DNA of 64,000 nt from Alviniconcha marisindica (Eukaryota; Mollusca; Gastropoda; Provannidae), in NCBI GenBank assembly GCA_018857735.1, contig JABMCL010003304.1:17501-81500 (forward strand), given 5' to 3'. Under the pieces are notes generated by a model that saw nothing but the letters and a program-made list of their open reading frames with translations, ran no database searches and was not told where the DNA came from. Position 1 is the first letter of the stretch. Every line of letters starts with the position of its first letter. Below are positions 22,451-33,185 of this stretch, piece by piece. Both the position numbers and the translations under genes were made by a program.

Positions 22451-22538
22451 GAGCTCAGGAGCTGTGTGAAAGTCGAGGTGGGCGTCCTGGGCTCCCGTCC
22501 CTAATAAGCCTACGGTTTCTGTGGACGTCAAGCAACAC
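22451..22538 (-). repeat. SINE-like family C copy
   Basis: Plus strand reads GAGCTCAGGAGCTGTGTGAA, AGTCGAGGTGGGCGTCCTGG, CCCTAATAAGCC, TTTCTGTGGACGTCAAGCAA. Confidence 0.75.
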
Positions 22539-22604
22539 TTCCACAAACTAGTGCGCGCGAATCTGCGCTTTAAAAACGACATGCACGACGCGGAAGGAGG
22601 TGGG

Positions 22605-22666
22605 CGGGTGAGGGTGGTGGAGGGGCCCCCCGCGGGGGAGGGGCGGGGGGGGGGGGGGGGGGGCTG
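22605..22666 (+). repeat. G-rich tract with a long G run
   Basis: GGGTGAGGGTGGTGGAGGGG, a GC-rich core, and about 18 consecutive G bases. Strong G-quadruplex potential; the run length is likely unreliable. Confidence 0.85.
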
Positions 22667-22769
22667 AGAAGAAGAGAAAACAAACTATTGGTTACATCCA
22701 TAAACGACAGCCATACGGGATTTAAAAAAAAAATCAATTGTTACTTTTATTTCCCTTGATCCTAACGCC

Positions 22770-22840
22770 ATAACACAAAATCCCCTCGGCAAATGGATCA
22801 ACGCAAGAGCATCTTCAATTCAATACTGTTGGTGTTTGCC
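22770..22840 (+). repeat. Dispersed repeat, copy 2 of 2
   Basis: See 20990-21085. Confidence 0.7.
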
Positions 22841-23949
22841 CGTCAGAGGTTCGTGTCGTGTTGCACGTGGTCTGCACTAAGCCAGTTTTCCACTCGGTTT
22901 GCGCAAGGTGTCGTTTTAATCCCCTCCGACAGATCACTTCACACGTCGAGACGTTTGCGTATCATGTAACCCTCACCTGTAGGCATTTAACAGAACGTGA
23001 CAGTCATGGCTTTGTTGTTTTGTTTAATCTCACTTGAGAGGCCCCTTCTCGTGATCCGACTTTGAGGACATTGTTTTATGAAATCCCGCTCAAAAGGCCC
23101 ATTGATACACTTGATACACTTGTCTCGGCCTCTTCACGTTCTCTGACAGTCAGATTTATCAAAGCCCGTTCGAAAGGTCAATCAAAACACTGTGACAGTC
23201 ACTTTGATTGCAATGCCCCTTCAAACACTCTCACCGTCAGTCCACTCCAACCTGCCCCTCTATACTCCCTTCCATAGTTGCTTTGCCATCAAACTCGATC
23301 CTGCATGAAAGAGTTCGTCTCATCTGGGATGTCATCAACCGTAAATTCTGCTTTAGCTTAAAAAGATTTGGTCTTTCTGGGTATTTCAACGACTCATTTC
23401 ACCAGCACCTGAAATATGTCCCCTGTTGTAAGAGAGAAGATAACACTCGCTCTTGCGTCAATCCTTTTTGCCAAGACATCGACATTGTTCGTTAAAGTTG
23501 TGGGTGTGTCCGGAGAGCAAAGGCAGTTACTCTCTGGTTGAAATAACGGGTCAGGGATCGCTGTCTTCAACTGTATGAATCAGTTTTTAATTCTTTACCA
23601 ACGTACTTCACTACATTGCCGTAAGTACACCACTTCGGTGGATATTCAAAAGCACGCTATAAAAATAAAATAAACTATTCACTCATGTAGAATCACATGC
23701 GAGCGCAGTTAGTCTGCTCGAGAGGAGCGGAGAATAGCGCTTAGATATAAAAGCGATCAACAAACAAATAGCGTGCAAACCAAACCGCTGTATGCCACAA
23801 TACAGTTGACTGTCCTTCTGCGTTTTTGAGAGGGCAAGAAAGAACAGTTGTAGAATAAAAGAACAGCTGCATGAAAACTAATGACATGGACACAACTCTT
23901 TCCACTAATCCTGTCACAGAAGCAAATGGCCTTCATGCGTACAAATAAA

Positions 23950-24133
23950 AAGTTGTGAAGTAAGTAATGACACCGAAACCTAAGGACACAACTGTTTCCC
24001 CAAATCCTACGACAGAAGCCAATGGCCTTCGTGGGGCAAAAAGGAAAGGTTGCAGAATACCTCCTAACACGGACCTTGAGGACAAAACTGTTACCCTAAC
24101 GACAGAAGCCAATGGCCTTCATGGGGCAAAAAG
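23950..24133 (+). repeat. Diverged ~90-bp tandem repeat, left part
   Basis: Units contain ACAGAAGCCAATGGCCTTC, GGGGCAAAAAG and GACACAACTGTTTCCC. A family A SINE interrupts the array at 24134. Confidence 0.7.
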
Positions 24134-24434
24134 TAAGCAAACATGGTGCTTAACGTCCACAGAAACCATAAGGCTTATTAGGGACGGGGGTATGGAGGTG
24201 GGAGAAGAGGGAGATTATGTACCTAGTCGCTACACTGTCGCCATCAGAATGACTCCAGCATTCAGATGGGCAGCGATGAGAGCCATTTTAAAGTTTCATA
24301 GTTGTGAGGGACAAAGTCACAAGACAGTGTCCACAGACCACAACTTTTGAAGAGAAAGGAGAGCCAAAGCGGATTCGAACCGAGGTCCCTCTGCTTACCA
24401 GCCTAACGCCTTACCGCTAGGCCAAACCGGCTCA
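24134..24434 (-). repeat. SINE family A copy inside a tandem array
   Basis: Starts TAAGCAAACATGGTGCTTAA and ends CTAGGCCAAACCGGCTCA. GGGGCAAAAAG occurs directly before it and again two bases after it, so the insertion split the array and duplicated the site. The B box reads GGTTCGAATCC on the minus strand. Confidence 0.85.
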
Positions 24435-24700
24435 ACGGGGCAAAAAGGAAAGGTTGCAGAATACCTAGTAACACGGAGCTAAAGAATATAACTGTTACCC
24501 CTAATCCTACGACAGAAGCCAATGGCCTTCATAGGAAACTGAAAAGGAAAAGTTGTAGAATACCTAAGGACACAACCGTTTTCCTAATCCTATGACAGTT
24601 CACGGACCCTAAGGACACAACCGTTTTCCTAATCCTATGACAGTTCACGGACCCGAAGGACACAACCGTTTTCCTAATCCTATGACAGTTCAAGCCAATG
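24435..24700 (+). repeat. Tandem repeat, right part, with a 45-bp sub-array
   Basis: Three near-identical copies at 24570-24692 of CCTAATCCTATGACAGTTCA plus CGGACCCTAAGGACACAACCGTTTT. Confidence 0.8.
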
Positions 24701-25912
24701 GCCTTCGTGAAATCGGGCGACCCACAGCAGCGGGAGCAAGCCGTTATCGGCCATTCTATCAAACAGAACTATTGACTCGCACGGGGAGCTTTCAATGACA
24801 AAGCAAACTGCCCCCCTTCAGGACGACGTTCCTGGTCGCCGTTCGCTGGGTTTCTGGGCTCTGTGCTCCCACCAATTCACTTCCAAGCTGTTTAATCTCT
24901 CACCAGGAACGCGAGGAGAAGCGCGCTGCGATCGTAAAGGGAAGAATGAACGAGAGAGCGAAATAGTGAGAAGAAGGAGAAAAGAAGAAATAACCCCACA
25001 CCGCTGGGCCATAAGATGCAGTAATGAAGTCGTGTAGGCTACATGCAGGTGGGTTAAAACCTAAAGTCTGAAATCCCAGCAACAACTTAGCTGTCAGTAA
25101 TTGCTTTTTAAGTGTTTACGGGTCATATATACCTCGCTGCAAGGCAGGTGCCATCAAAACAAAGTGGAAAGGTGGCGACTAAAGAAACAGCGAGACGGGC
25201 GTATTGGGTGGTGTCGTGTGAAAAAATGCTAGTGCCCGAGACATATCGGTACGAAAAGAATGCAGGGTCTAGTTTTGTCACACTCCAGAGTCGCCAAAAC
25301 ATCTTTTGGGCGGCTGTCTTACTGAACTTCTATCAGTCTTCCTGACAAAGGCTACAATCCACACTGACACGCAATGAACTCCAACACAATGAACTTTTCA
25401 CTAAAAGATGGTAAATGTGGATAATGAAGGCAGTAAACTGTCCTTCACAATAGGACAAACGCCGAAGCAACAAAACAAAACAAAAAGAAGAAAAGAAAAA
25501 AAAGTGAAAGGGCTCTTCTTGAAACTCTTTTCTTCATCTTTTTTTGTTCTTTTTTTTTTTGACCCGCCACAAAGCATGGGGCTTGGAAGTGCAACGCACT
25601 GTTTGTAAAATAAAATCGACGCAATACTAGAAAGAACCGAGAACGTGCTTTTGTGTGTCGATGTGGTAACTGGTCAGCCAACAATATCTTTCTGTTTGGA
25701 AAAAAACTTTAGGTTGGGGATTAATGGCGAGTTATAAATACATATAAGATCGCGCTGACGCCGATTCGTTCACCTATTCCCTGAGTCAAAGTTTCCACTG
25801 AAAACAATATGGCTCATAGTTCTTACTACCACTCCTATGTACAGTATATGCCCTCGGAGACAACTCGGAGAATGCGAACACAGGAACGAACACCTCTCTG
25901 ATGGCTTTCTGA

Positions 25913-25938
25913 CCCCCCCCCCCCCCCCCCCCCCCCCC
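25913..25938 (+). repeat. Poly-C tract
   Basis: About 26 C bases then ACACACACAC. Confidence 0.9.
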
Positions 25939-26691
25939 ACACACACACCTCCCCGAAACAAAACGAACACCTCTCTAGCCTCAGCTTTCGCCACCCAGCG
26001 ATGGCGTCCAGCGTTGTGGAGTCGGGTACGGGTGGCAGCTAGACTTACAATGGAGCGATAATGGAGCGTTATCTGAGCGGGCGGTAGCTCCCTTCAGCGG
26101 GCTGTTCACTTTGTGGGCTCTATGAAGATTAAGTGATGAGCGCGTGTGTGCTAACGCTGGACGCCGTGTTGTTGGGCTGTGAAAAGAACGGGGTAATCCC
26201 ACTGCTATCCCTCTTGTCAAATGGCTTCGCATTCTCCGGCTGCTACTGAGTGAGATGTGTACGTCGAGTGCCTAGATAGCATTGATGTTGCAAAGTCGGT
26301 AATGCTAATTTATCCAACAGACTTCCTCGTGCCCCAAAATTCTCTCTCCCTCCCCCTCTCTCCCTCTCTTCTTCCCTGCCCCAACTCTCTCTTTCTCTCT
26401 CTTTCATTTGCTCATAATATGCTCACCGTATGCTCATAATATGCTGAATGACGTATGGCATGTGTTCATCTGGCGCTGTGAGCACGCTGTGTTTTGTGTG
26501 GAAATTCTCATGTATAACGTTTCACTCACTCATTCATGCCTATATGTATATAAATAATGCCTGTAATTTGATATCTATTCATCAGTAGCTTAGCAAGGAC
26601 TAGTTGTTAGACAGGTTTTTGACTGAACCTAAACTACAATCCTTGTAAAATAAACTTTTCGAGTTCGAGTTCTCTCTCCTTCCCTCCCTGC

Positions 26692-26700
26692 CCCAACTCT

Positions 26701-26768
<68 letters not shown>
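26692..26768 (+). repeat. Compound (CT)n(AC)n microsatellite
   Basis: CT block then AC block, preceded by an AATAAACTTTTCGAGTTCGAG segment that may be the end of a retroelement. Confidence 0.92.
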
Positions 26769-26769
<1 letters not shown>

Positions 26770-28312
26770 ACACAGGGACAGAGAGACAGGGAGAGACAGA
26801 CAGACAGACAGACAGATGGAGAGACAGATAAACAGTTATTTGATATTTAAAGCCGAGTCAACCACAAAAGGTCAGAGCGAACCAAAACCCATTTTATGTC
26901 ACAAATAAGTGTCTCATTCAGAAAGAGGCACAGGCAGTCAGGCTGACAGACAGACAGGTAGGTAGACAGATTGGCAGACACGGAATAAAATGGACCATTA
27001 ATCGATTAGGAACATATAGCAAACAAATGAAAACATATGCGTCTAACTGCAGAAGAATAAAAGTACTTTGGAAAAGTCATCGTGAATAGTATTTCAGTGT
27101 CACTAGCATTCACTGGCTGTAAGCTTCATAGATCTTCCAAGCCTCTGGTTCTTCGGACTGTGGGTGCGAGGGGGAGAATTGGGTATATTCGATCTATTAT
27201 TTTCTGTAATAATGTAATTTTAAATGCCCCGTTGTACTAGTGAACCATGACAAACACGCCGCTGAAACTGAATCCAGATCCAAGTGCGCGTGAACTTAAG
27301 AAAAAAGAAAGGAATACACACAGAACAGATTTAAAAGGCAGAGAGACACAGAGAGAGAGAGCCTCAGTTGAATGGCAAAAGCCGAGTCATTCGGAAAGGG
27401 AAAACGACGACTACAGATCAGACGCAGTGACCTTTGAGACGAATTAGCCTAAAGCTAGCGAAGGCAAACATCAAATCAGTGCTAAACGAACATTCTCTCC
27501 GCGCTTTCTTCCCCCGGAAAGGTCGAGGGTGTACGACATGCAGACATCAAAGCGACCTTGTGGAAATTGTCTGCGTTTCCACAAAGGTGCAAACAGTCAG
27601 TTTTTGCAGGGCTGCAACCTCATGAACAGGGTTAATGACCTAGCTCCGATGGTCCTGCGGGCACTGCCGCCATCAATGGAGCCGAACTTGGGTGGACCTC
27701 TTTCACCCCATGGACTTCTGCCCGCTCACAAACCCATGATCCGGGGAAATAAGAAGAAAGAAAAACTACGGATAGCATCTACCCGCCGGCCGCTGAGGCT
27801 TAGACTATAGTTAGAGCATTCAGTGTCCGGAACTGGCCCGCTCTCTGACCAACATTGTCAGCTGTGGATGCTCGCATCCCCGACACTCAACGGATGTTCA
27901 TTAGCAACGCGAATGTGAGCAACTCTTGTTATCTTAATCCTTTAAGGCTTATTTTGTTATATTACTGTCCAATGTCGAGTAATGGTCTGTATTCGTTTTG
28001 TTGTTGTCGTTGTGATTGTAATTCTGTCCTATCGTGTAGGTCAACGACTGGAGCCACCTCAACGTGACTCAATGCAGAGACTTTCCTGCAGGCTGCATCA
28101 ACAGAAACTCCACAGCATTGCTCTAAAAACGCATTCCAAAACGTCTTTCTTCCCCTCGTGTATAATAAACCATTCCCGGAAATGGTGTACATACAGGGGA
28201 CTCACTTTGAACGTCACTGTGGTTGTCTCGACTGACGACTTCCGTCGTCTTACATCACACCGAAAAACAAACCGAAGGAAAAAAGATTCATATTCCCCCT
28301 CCTCTCCTACTG

Positions 28313-28368
28313 GAGAGAGAGAGGGAGGAAGCGAGAAAGCGAGAGAGAGTGAGTGTGTGTGTGTGTGT

Positions 28369-28412
<44 letters not shown>

Positions 28413-28452
28413 TGTGTGTGTGTGTGTGTGAGTGAGTGGTGAGTGAGTGAGT

Positions 28453-28529
<77 letters not shown>

Positions 28530-28539
28530 AACAGAGAGT

Positions 28540-28592
<53 letters not shown>

Positions 28593-28605
28593 AGAGAGAG
28601 AAAGA
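28313..28605 (+). repeat. Compound GA/GT/GAGT array, about 290 bases
   Basis: Blocks in order: GA, GT, GTGA(GTGA)n, GA, GT, GA. The long frames across it are artefacts of dinucleotide repeats. Confidence 0.95.
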
Positions 28606-28902
28606 AAGAAGAAGCAGAAAGAACCCACACATCTGGAGGGCAAGACACAGCTGGACATAAGACTGCAAGGAATGTGCTCCCATAACCATAGCAAGATCCA
28701 TTGTTCCCAACACTCCAAACACACATGCCTACAGCCGGGGAAAACAAACAGGGCGCGGAGATCAAAGGGTTAAAGCACAAGTGTAACCACTCGGGCCCTG
28801 CCTGCAGCCCCTTGCGCATCACCTGAGAGGGCGGGGAGGGCAGAGGCTGGGCGCCTCCCCCCAACACACAAACACCTCAGCACACAGGCAAACACGCCGC
28901 CA

Positions 28903-28904
<2 letters not shown>

Positions 28905-28955
<51 letters not shown>
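28905..28955 (+). repeat. (AC)n microsatellite
   Basis: Perfect AC run. Confidence 0.96.
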
Positions 28956-28956
<1 letters not shown>

Positions 28957-29214
28957 GTGTTGCCTACCGGTTACACAAGGGGCAAACAAATTAGGAGGGA
29001 CACGATGGACAAACACGTGTTTCAGCAGCGGCTTACATCACATTTTCAACTAAGACGTTCGAGTTCCCAACGTTTGCTGTAACCCTCTTCCCACCCCATT
29101 CAAGCCCTGGCAAAACTTGTAAAGCTCGATCTACACGAAGAAACAGCAACGTGTTTGTTTTTGTTTTCCTACTAGGATTCAAAAAGATGGCAGACCATGT
29201 GTGGTTAAAGCATG

Positions 29215-29560
29215 GATCTGAAGGGTGAAGGTCTGAGATCTTACGTATATATCTACATCATCCCGTCGGCAGTCCGGCTCGTCACTTTCTTCATCGTTCG
29301 AAGATCAGACGACACATACTTGTCCGGCTGAAGGGTGAAGGTCTGTTATATGGTCTCTTTCATTGTCATTCGGTCAGCAGTTCCAATTGTGCCTTAACCT
29401 TTGGAAGACAACATGACAGACCTTGTAATGAACGTCTGTCATCTGGTCTCTTTCGCATCATTCGCCAGGCTGGCGGTACCAATCGTTGCTTTGCCATTCC
29501 GAGGACAAGATGACATACCTAACCTTGTCCGGTTGAATGGTGAAGGTCTGTCATCTGGTC
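29215..29560 (+). repeat. Diverged ~110-bp tandem repeat, about 3 copies
   Basis: Repeated landmarks: TGTCCGGCTGAAGGGTGAAG, GGTCTGTCATCTGGTC, TCATTCG, and GGAAGACAACATGACA. Copies are well diverged. Confidence 0.6.
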
Positions 29561-30128
29561 CTGGGGTCGTATAGGATCAATGTGTATTTCAAAATTCCCA
29601 AACTTAAAGACCATTTTCTCCACACCATGTTACTGTTCGGCTACACACAAAATTTGAACACTAGTTTCGAAGTAAATAATGTTGTATTTTCCTCTTATTT
29701 TATCATCCAACTTTCGGTCTCCCTTTTTATTCCCAAACACCCTCTTCTGCAGGCTGTCTGTTGAAGATTATCATGGTTCCCAAAGTGTAAAAGGCCTAGG
29801 CCCAAAATACCATTTCCCCCAAGTTTCATACCACAGTTTTCCCAGTTTTTAAAACAGATTGTACCAACACTGGTCTCTTTCCGCATCATCTGGCAGGCAG
29901 CCCCACCACGTTTACGTCCGTTTGAACGACCCTCTTTCAAGACAAAGTCATTCACTTAGCAGCCCCCACTACTCTTCACATTTCGAAAGCGAGAGAGCAG
30001 ACTGCAGTGAAGGCCAGCCATCTGGCCATCTCCACGGCAATCCCGATCATGCTCAAACTGTTGTAATCCTACAACAATGTCTCGTCACGCCGTCACATTT
30101 TAAAGCCATGGTACTTCGGGGACCTGTG

Positions 30129-30221
30129 GAGAGCTCAGGAGCTGTGTAAAAGTCGAGGAGGCCGACCTATGGTTCCCCGTCTCTAATAAACCTTGTGGTT
30201 TCTGTGGAGGTAAAGCAACAT
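30129..30221 (-). repeat. SINE-like family C copy
   Basis: GAGAGCTCAGGAGCTGTGTA, AAGTCGAGGAGGCCG, CCGTCTCTAATAAACC, TTTCTGTGGAGGTAAAGCAA. Confidence 0.7.
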
Positions 30222-30239
30222 TGAACGGGGTCCTGCAAG

Positions 30240-30510
30240 AAGTAAACATGGTGCTTAAGCACAGAAACCACAAGGCGTTTCAGGGACGGCGAGAAGGGGG
30301 GGTTGGAGTTGGAGGAAGAGGGAGATTATATACCTATCGCTACACTGTCATCACCAGAAAGACTCGTGCATTAAGATGGGCAGCGGTGAGAGCCGTTTTA
30401 ATGTTTCATTGTGAGGGATAAAGTCACAAGAGTGTCCACAAACCATCATCTTTTTGAAGAGATGAAAAGCCGAAGCGGAATCGAGCCGAAGCCCTTCTGT
30501 TGACCAGCCG
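30240..30510 (-). repeat. SINE family A copy, tail-side part (split by an insertion)
   Basis: Runs from AGTAAACATGGTGCTTAAGC to ...CTTCTGTTGACCAGC. The tRNA-like half continues at 31149-31169 beyond a 0.63-kb inserted element. Confidence 0.75.
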
Positions 30511-30512
30511 TT

Positions 30513-31148
30513 AAAAAGTCCGTTCTTAATTGGGCGAATGTTTCTTCGCGAACCTAGTTGGAAGTATTCGGCGAAGCTAGTTGTTTCTTAATCAGGCCAA
30601 CTTTTCTTCGCGAACCTAGTTGGAAGTATTCGTCGAAGCTATATTCGCGGTCCAAAAAGCTTCGCTCAACATGTTCTGGGAACATTCGCCCTATTCGACG
30701 ATCATTGCCTCTGATTGGCTGAGAGCAGAGCTCTCCTGTGGATGAAGAAAAATAAAAATAAAAATGGGTGACGGTGTTGCTAGGTTCTCCACTCGCTTCG
30801 GAGGGAATTTGTTTGTTTGTTGATTTGTGGGAGGCGCAGCCTTGTCTCGGAGACCAGAATGAGATAGTAGTTAGTTGAATTACCCTGTGAGGGATGATGA
30901 AAGTATATTGACTTGATTTGACTTGACTTTAGCCTACATTTTCGATCATGCTGTCTGCTGCGCGTCTGCCGCAAGTTCGGGCCGAAGCTTGCATCTCATT
31001 ACAAGCCAGCTGAGAACGAAGTAAAGTTTGGACTGTCCGAATCATATTCGGCGAACTAAAAGTTCAATTAAGAAACGAATCATAGTTCGTCGAACTGTCC
31101 GAAGTATGTTCGACGAACAAACATTCGCCCAGTTAAGAACGGGCTTTA
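30513..31148. mobile_element. Non-autonomous TIR element nested in a SINE
   Basis: Both ends read inward AAAG(T/C)CCGTTCTTAA then (T/C)TGGGCGAATGTTT(C/G)TTCG; more than 30 bases match as terminal inverted repeats. Inside the left part, a ~60-base unit with CTTCGCGAACCTAGTTGGAA occurs twice. About 630 bases with no transposase, so non-autonomous. The target-site duplication is not clear (possibly TA or TTA). Superfamily not assigned. Confidence 0.75.
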
Positions 31149-31169
31149 CGGCTAAGCCAAACCGGCTCA
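31149..31169 (-). repeat. SINE family A copy, tRNA-like end (continuation)
   Basis: CGGCTAAGCCAAACCGGCTCA completes the head of the copy at 30240-30510. Confidence 0.7.
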
Positions 31170-31356
31170 GTCCTGGGCTCCCCGTCCCTAATAAGCCTTA
31201 CATTTGTGGGTTTTTCCCCCCAACTGTATGTAAATGAGCTCACCGCCTGTAAGCAAAAAGCTTGCTGATGAGCTCATAACCATTCATTGTATCTTTATTT
31301 TGTCTTGAATAAATTCCTGTTTAAACCAAAAAGCGTTACGGTTTCTGTGGACGTAA
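31170..31356 (-). repeat. Family C fragment split by a LINE-like tail
   Basis: Left part GTCCTGGGCTCCCCGTCCCT AATAAGCCTTAC ends near 31202; right part GTTACGGTTTCTGTGGACGT resumes near 31335. The LINE-like tail lies between. Confidence 0.65.
31221..31330 (+). mobile_element. LINE-like 3' end, copy 1
   Basis: Shares about 100 bases with 63888-63990: CAACTGTATG, GAGCTCA, AAGCTTGCTGATGAGC, ATTCATTGTATCTTTATTTT, TTGAATAAATTC, TGTTTAAACCAA. ATGAGCTCA pairs with TGAGCTCAT as a stem. AATAAA sits near the end. A 3' end of a non-LTR retroelement is the best reading; no coding part remains. Confidence 0.5.
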
Positions 31357-31406
31357 AGTAACACTGAAAGGGGCCGTGCAAGAAGTGCGGACACTTAGTT
31401 CGTTAC

Positions 31407-31546
31407 CTGCTGTCCGCTGGGGTCGGGCTGGGAGCAGCCGACGTGCTGCGGCGTGCATTCCGAGGCCTGGACGCAGCGCTTGGTCACCTGGACACTGCTG
31501 CCCCCTGGGGAGGAGAACCTGTGCACCGTCTGACACACCGTGTGGT
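31407..31546 (-). CDS. lypd6: LYPD6-like exon 3: middle of LU domain
   Basis: Acceptor GCTTTCAG on the minus strand ends at 31547; donor CAG|GTAACG begins at 31406. 140 bases, phase 1 in and 0 out. Encodes (N)HTVCQTVHRF, a Gly/Ser turn, VQVTKRCVQASECTPQHVGC and SQPDPSGQQ: cysteines 5-8. V-T-K-R-C and the following acidic-Cys pattern are the part most like vertebrate LYPD6. Confidence 0.92.
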
Positions 31547-32166
31547 CTGAAAGCATAAACACGGCCGTGGCGAAGGGGTTATCGTGTCGACGTGAAAGAA
31601 TGTGCTGTATGGCATGGTACGTCTACACTCGAAAGGTGTCCACACAAGAAGACAAAGTTTTCCAATGTCAACGAGAAAGAATGTGTTGTATGGTGTGGTA
31701 CATCTAGTTCTTTACGGTACATCTAGATATACGTGCACTGGTAGTCTACCCACAATCAGTCGATTTAAAAAGAGAAAGAAAAAACAAGAAGTTGTAGTGC
31801 GGCGAGGAACGTGTAGCACGTGCGAAAACACTGTGCACTGCGCCACACTTGATCCTAACGTCTTAACACGAAGCAGGACTCTGCGAAGATGTGGCTCTAT
31901 CTTCCTGAGCATCGATTACAAGAGCTTTATCTTTGCGGGAGAAGCGTGCTCAAATTTAAAGGAAAGTGAACATGCACGTGAAACACTTCAATGCTGCTCA
32001 GCAAACGTCACATAACTACGTCGTGTGTATGTTTAATGAGGAAAAACATCAGTAATCCATATTATGTTTCCCTCCCCCGACATTATTTAAATAGCGCCAA
32101 TACTGATAGCACTATTCCTCTCACCAAACACACATACTACTACTACTACTACAGTGGCCAACTTAC

Positions 32167-32247
32167 TGATGGGACATCTGAGGTCAGGGGCCCAGTTGTT
32201 GCAGTCGTCGTTGTTGGCCTTGTCACTGCATGTCCAGCACGTGATGT
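32167..32247 (-). CDS. lypd6: LYPD6-like exon 2: start of LU domain
   Basis: Acceptor GTTTAG ends at 32248, donor CATCA|GTAAGT at 32166-32161 (consensus). 81 bases, phase 1 on both sides. Encodes DITCWTCSDKANNDDCNNWA then PDLRCPI: cysteines 1-4. NDDCNNWAPDLRCP aligns with the N-x-C-N-x-W-A-P-D-x-x-C-P signature of LYPD6 proteins. Confidence 0.92.
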
Positions 32248-32574
32248 CTAAACACACATGGTCAAACACACATTTCTCAGTTACGTAAGTGACAAGGAGA
32301 CGCAACAATCGTTAAGACTATTAAATATGAGACATGCAAAATATTTTCTTTGGGGATTTTTTTATTTTATAATACTAATAGCAAATCCCATACACCCCCT
32401 CCCCCAAATAAATAAATAAATTTAAAAAGGAAAATACAAAAATAAATATTTTTTCTTCTGTACTGATGTGTACATTTTAATGTCAACTGGTTTGGTAAAC
32501 ACTTTTGTTTTAATAGTTACTCTTTGTTTTGGCTTTTTATTTCAATTTTATTTTCTTGCTATCTATGTATCTGT

Positions 32575-32612
32575 CTATATATATATATAAGAGATATATA
32601 TATATTATTATA

Positions 32613-32653
<41 letters not shown>

Positions 32654-32666
32654 AGAGAGACGTCTA

Positions 32667-32706
<40 letters not shown>

Positions 32707-32776
32707 GATATATATAGAGAGAGATATATATATAGAGAGATACATACATAGATAGCAAGAAAATAAAATTGAAATA

Positions 32777-32812
<36 letters not shown>
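32575..32812 (+). repeat. Compound AT/GA/GT/AC microsatellite in intron 1
   Basis: AT, GA, GT, AT, GATA and AC blocks in sequence. TTATTTCAATTTTATTTTCTTGCTATCTATG on the left has an inverted counterpart (CATAGATAGCAAGAAAATAA) near 32747-32766, so much of the array sits inside an imperfect inverted repeat. Confidence 0.9.
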
Positions 32813-32815
<3 letters not shown>

Positions 32816-33019
32816 GTGAATTAGAACCATACAATATATTCACACATACATGTCTACAATACCATACACACACACGATACATACGTACATCCATACATAT
32901 AATGCAACCAATCGCCGCAATGCCCCTTCAGTCCTGTGCCTGGTGGAGAAACAAAGCACCACCACCCCAACCAAAAGAAGCACAGTGCACACAGAGACAG
33001 GTGAACAGCAGTTACTTAC

Positions 33020-33140
33020 CGCTGGTGGGATTCCTTGTGTTGGAGTTAGACCAGACGTAGGAGTTGGCGCCGCTGCACGTGCTGCTCAAGCTGAGAAAGA
33101 CGCACATCACGATGGCCGTCCACCTCTGCGTGCTGTCCAT
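33020..33140 (-). CDS. lypd6: LYPD6-like exon 1: start codon and signal peptide
   Basis: ATG at 33140-33138. MDSTQRWTAIVMCVFLSLSS TCSG has a short polar start, a hydrophobic core and a small-residue cleavage site (predicted after Gly24); ANSYVWSNSN follows. Donor CCAGCG|GTAAGT at 33019, phase 1. An in-frame ATG exists 20 codons upstream (33200), but starting there would bury the signal peptide, so 33140 is preferred. Confidence 0.85.
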
Positions 33141-33185
33141 GCTTCCTCTCCTCCTGCAGCCCCAACTGCCTGTTCTCGCGTCGTC

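Larger units (their letters stand above)
20634..31406 (-). other. LYPD6-like intron 3, about 10.8 kb
   Basis: Donor CAG|GTAACG at 31406, acceptor at 20634. Contains several SINE copies, the 24.5-kb tandem repeats, large GT/GA arrays near 28.4 kb and a nest of inserted elements at 30.1-31.4 kb that ends about 20 bases from exon 3. No coding exon recognised inside it. Confidence 0.75.
20418..33140 (-). other. lypd6: LYPD6-like gene model (secreted Ly6/uPAR domain protein), complete coding region
   Basis: Four exons on the minus strand (33140-33020, 32247-32167, 31546-31407, 20633-20418) join with phases 1, 1, 0 into 185 codons plus stop. Every intron is GT-AG. The product has a signal peptide (residues 1-24), an LU (three-finger) domain with 12 cysteines at about 44, 47, 56, 65, 72, 92, 98, 105, 116, 119, 120 and 125, and the terminal CC-x4-CN motif. 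DCNNWAPDLRCP, VTKRC and CVSCC-x4-CN match the vertebrate LYPD6/LYPD6B pattern in order and spacing. Vertebrate LYPD6 proteins are GPI-anchored at the cell surface; they act on Wnt/LRP6 signalling and on nicotinic acetylcholine receptors. Function here is inferred from family only. Length is close to the ~170 residues of LYPD6. Confidence 0.88.

Noticed and set aside
28098..28867. Overlapping long frames on both strands (His-Thr and Ser-Leu repeats)
   Set aside because: They are translations of GT/GA dinucleotide arrays, open in several frames at once.
31262..31280. Hammerhead ribozyme core (CTGATGAG), also at 63924
   Set aside because: No GAAAC partner or third stem at the required place; the motif is part of a LINE-like tail.
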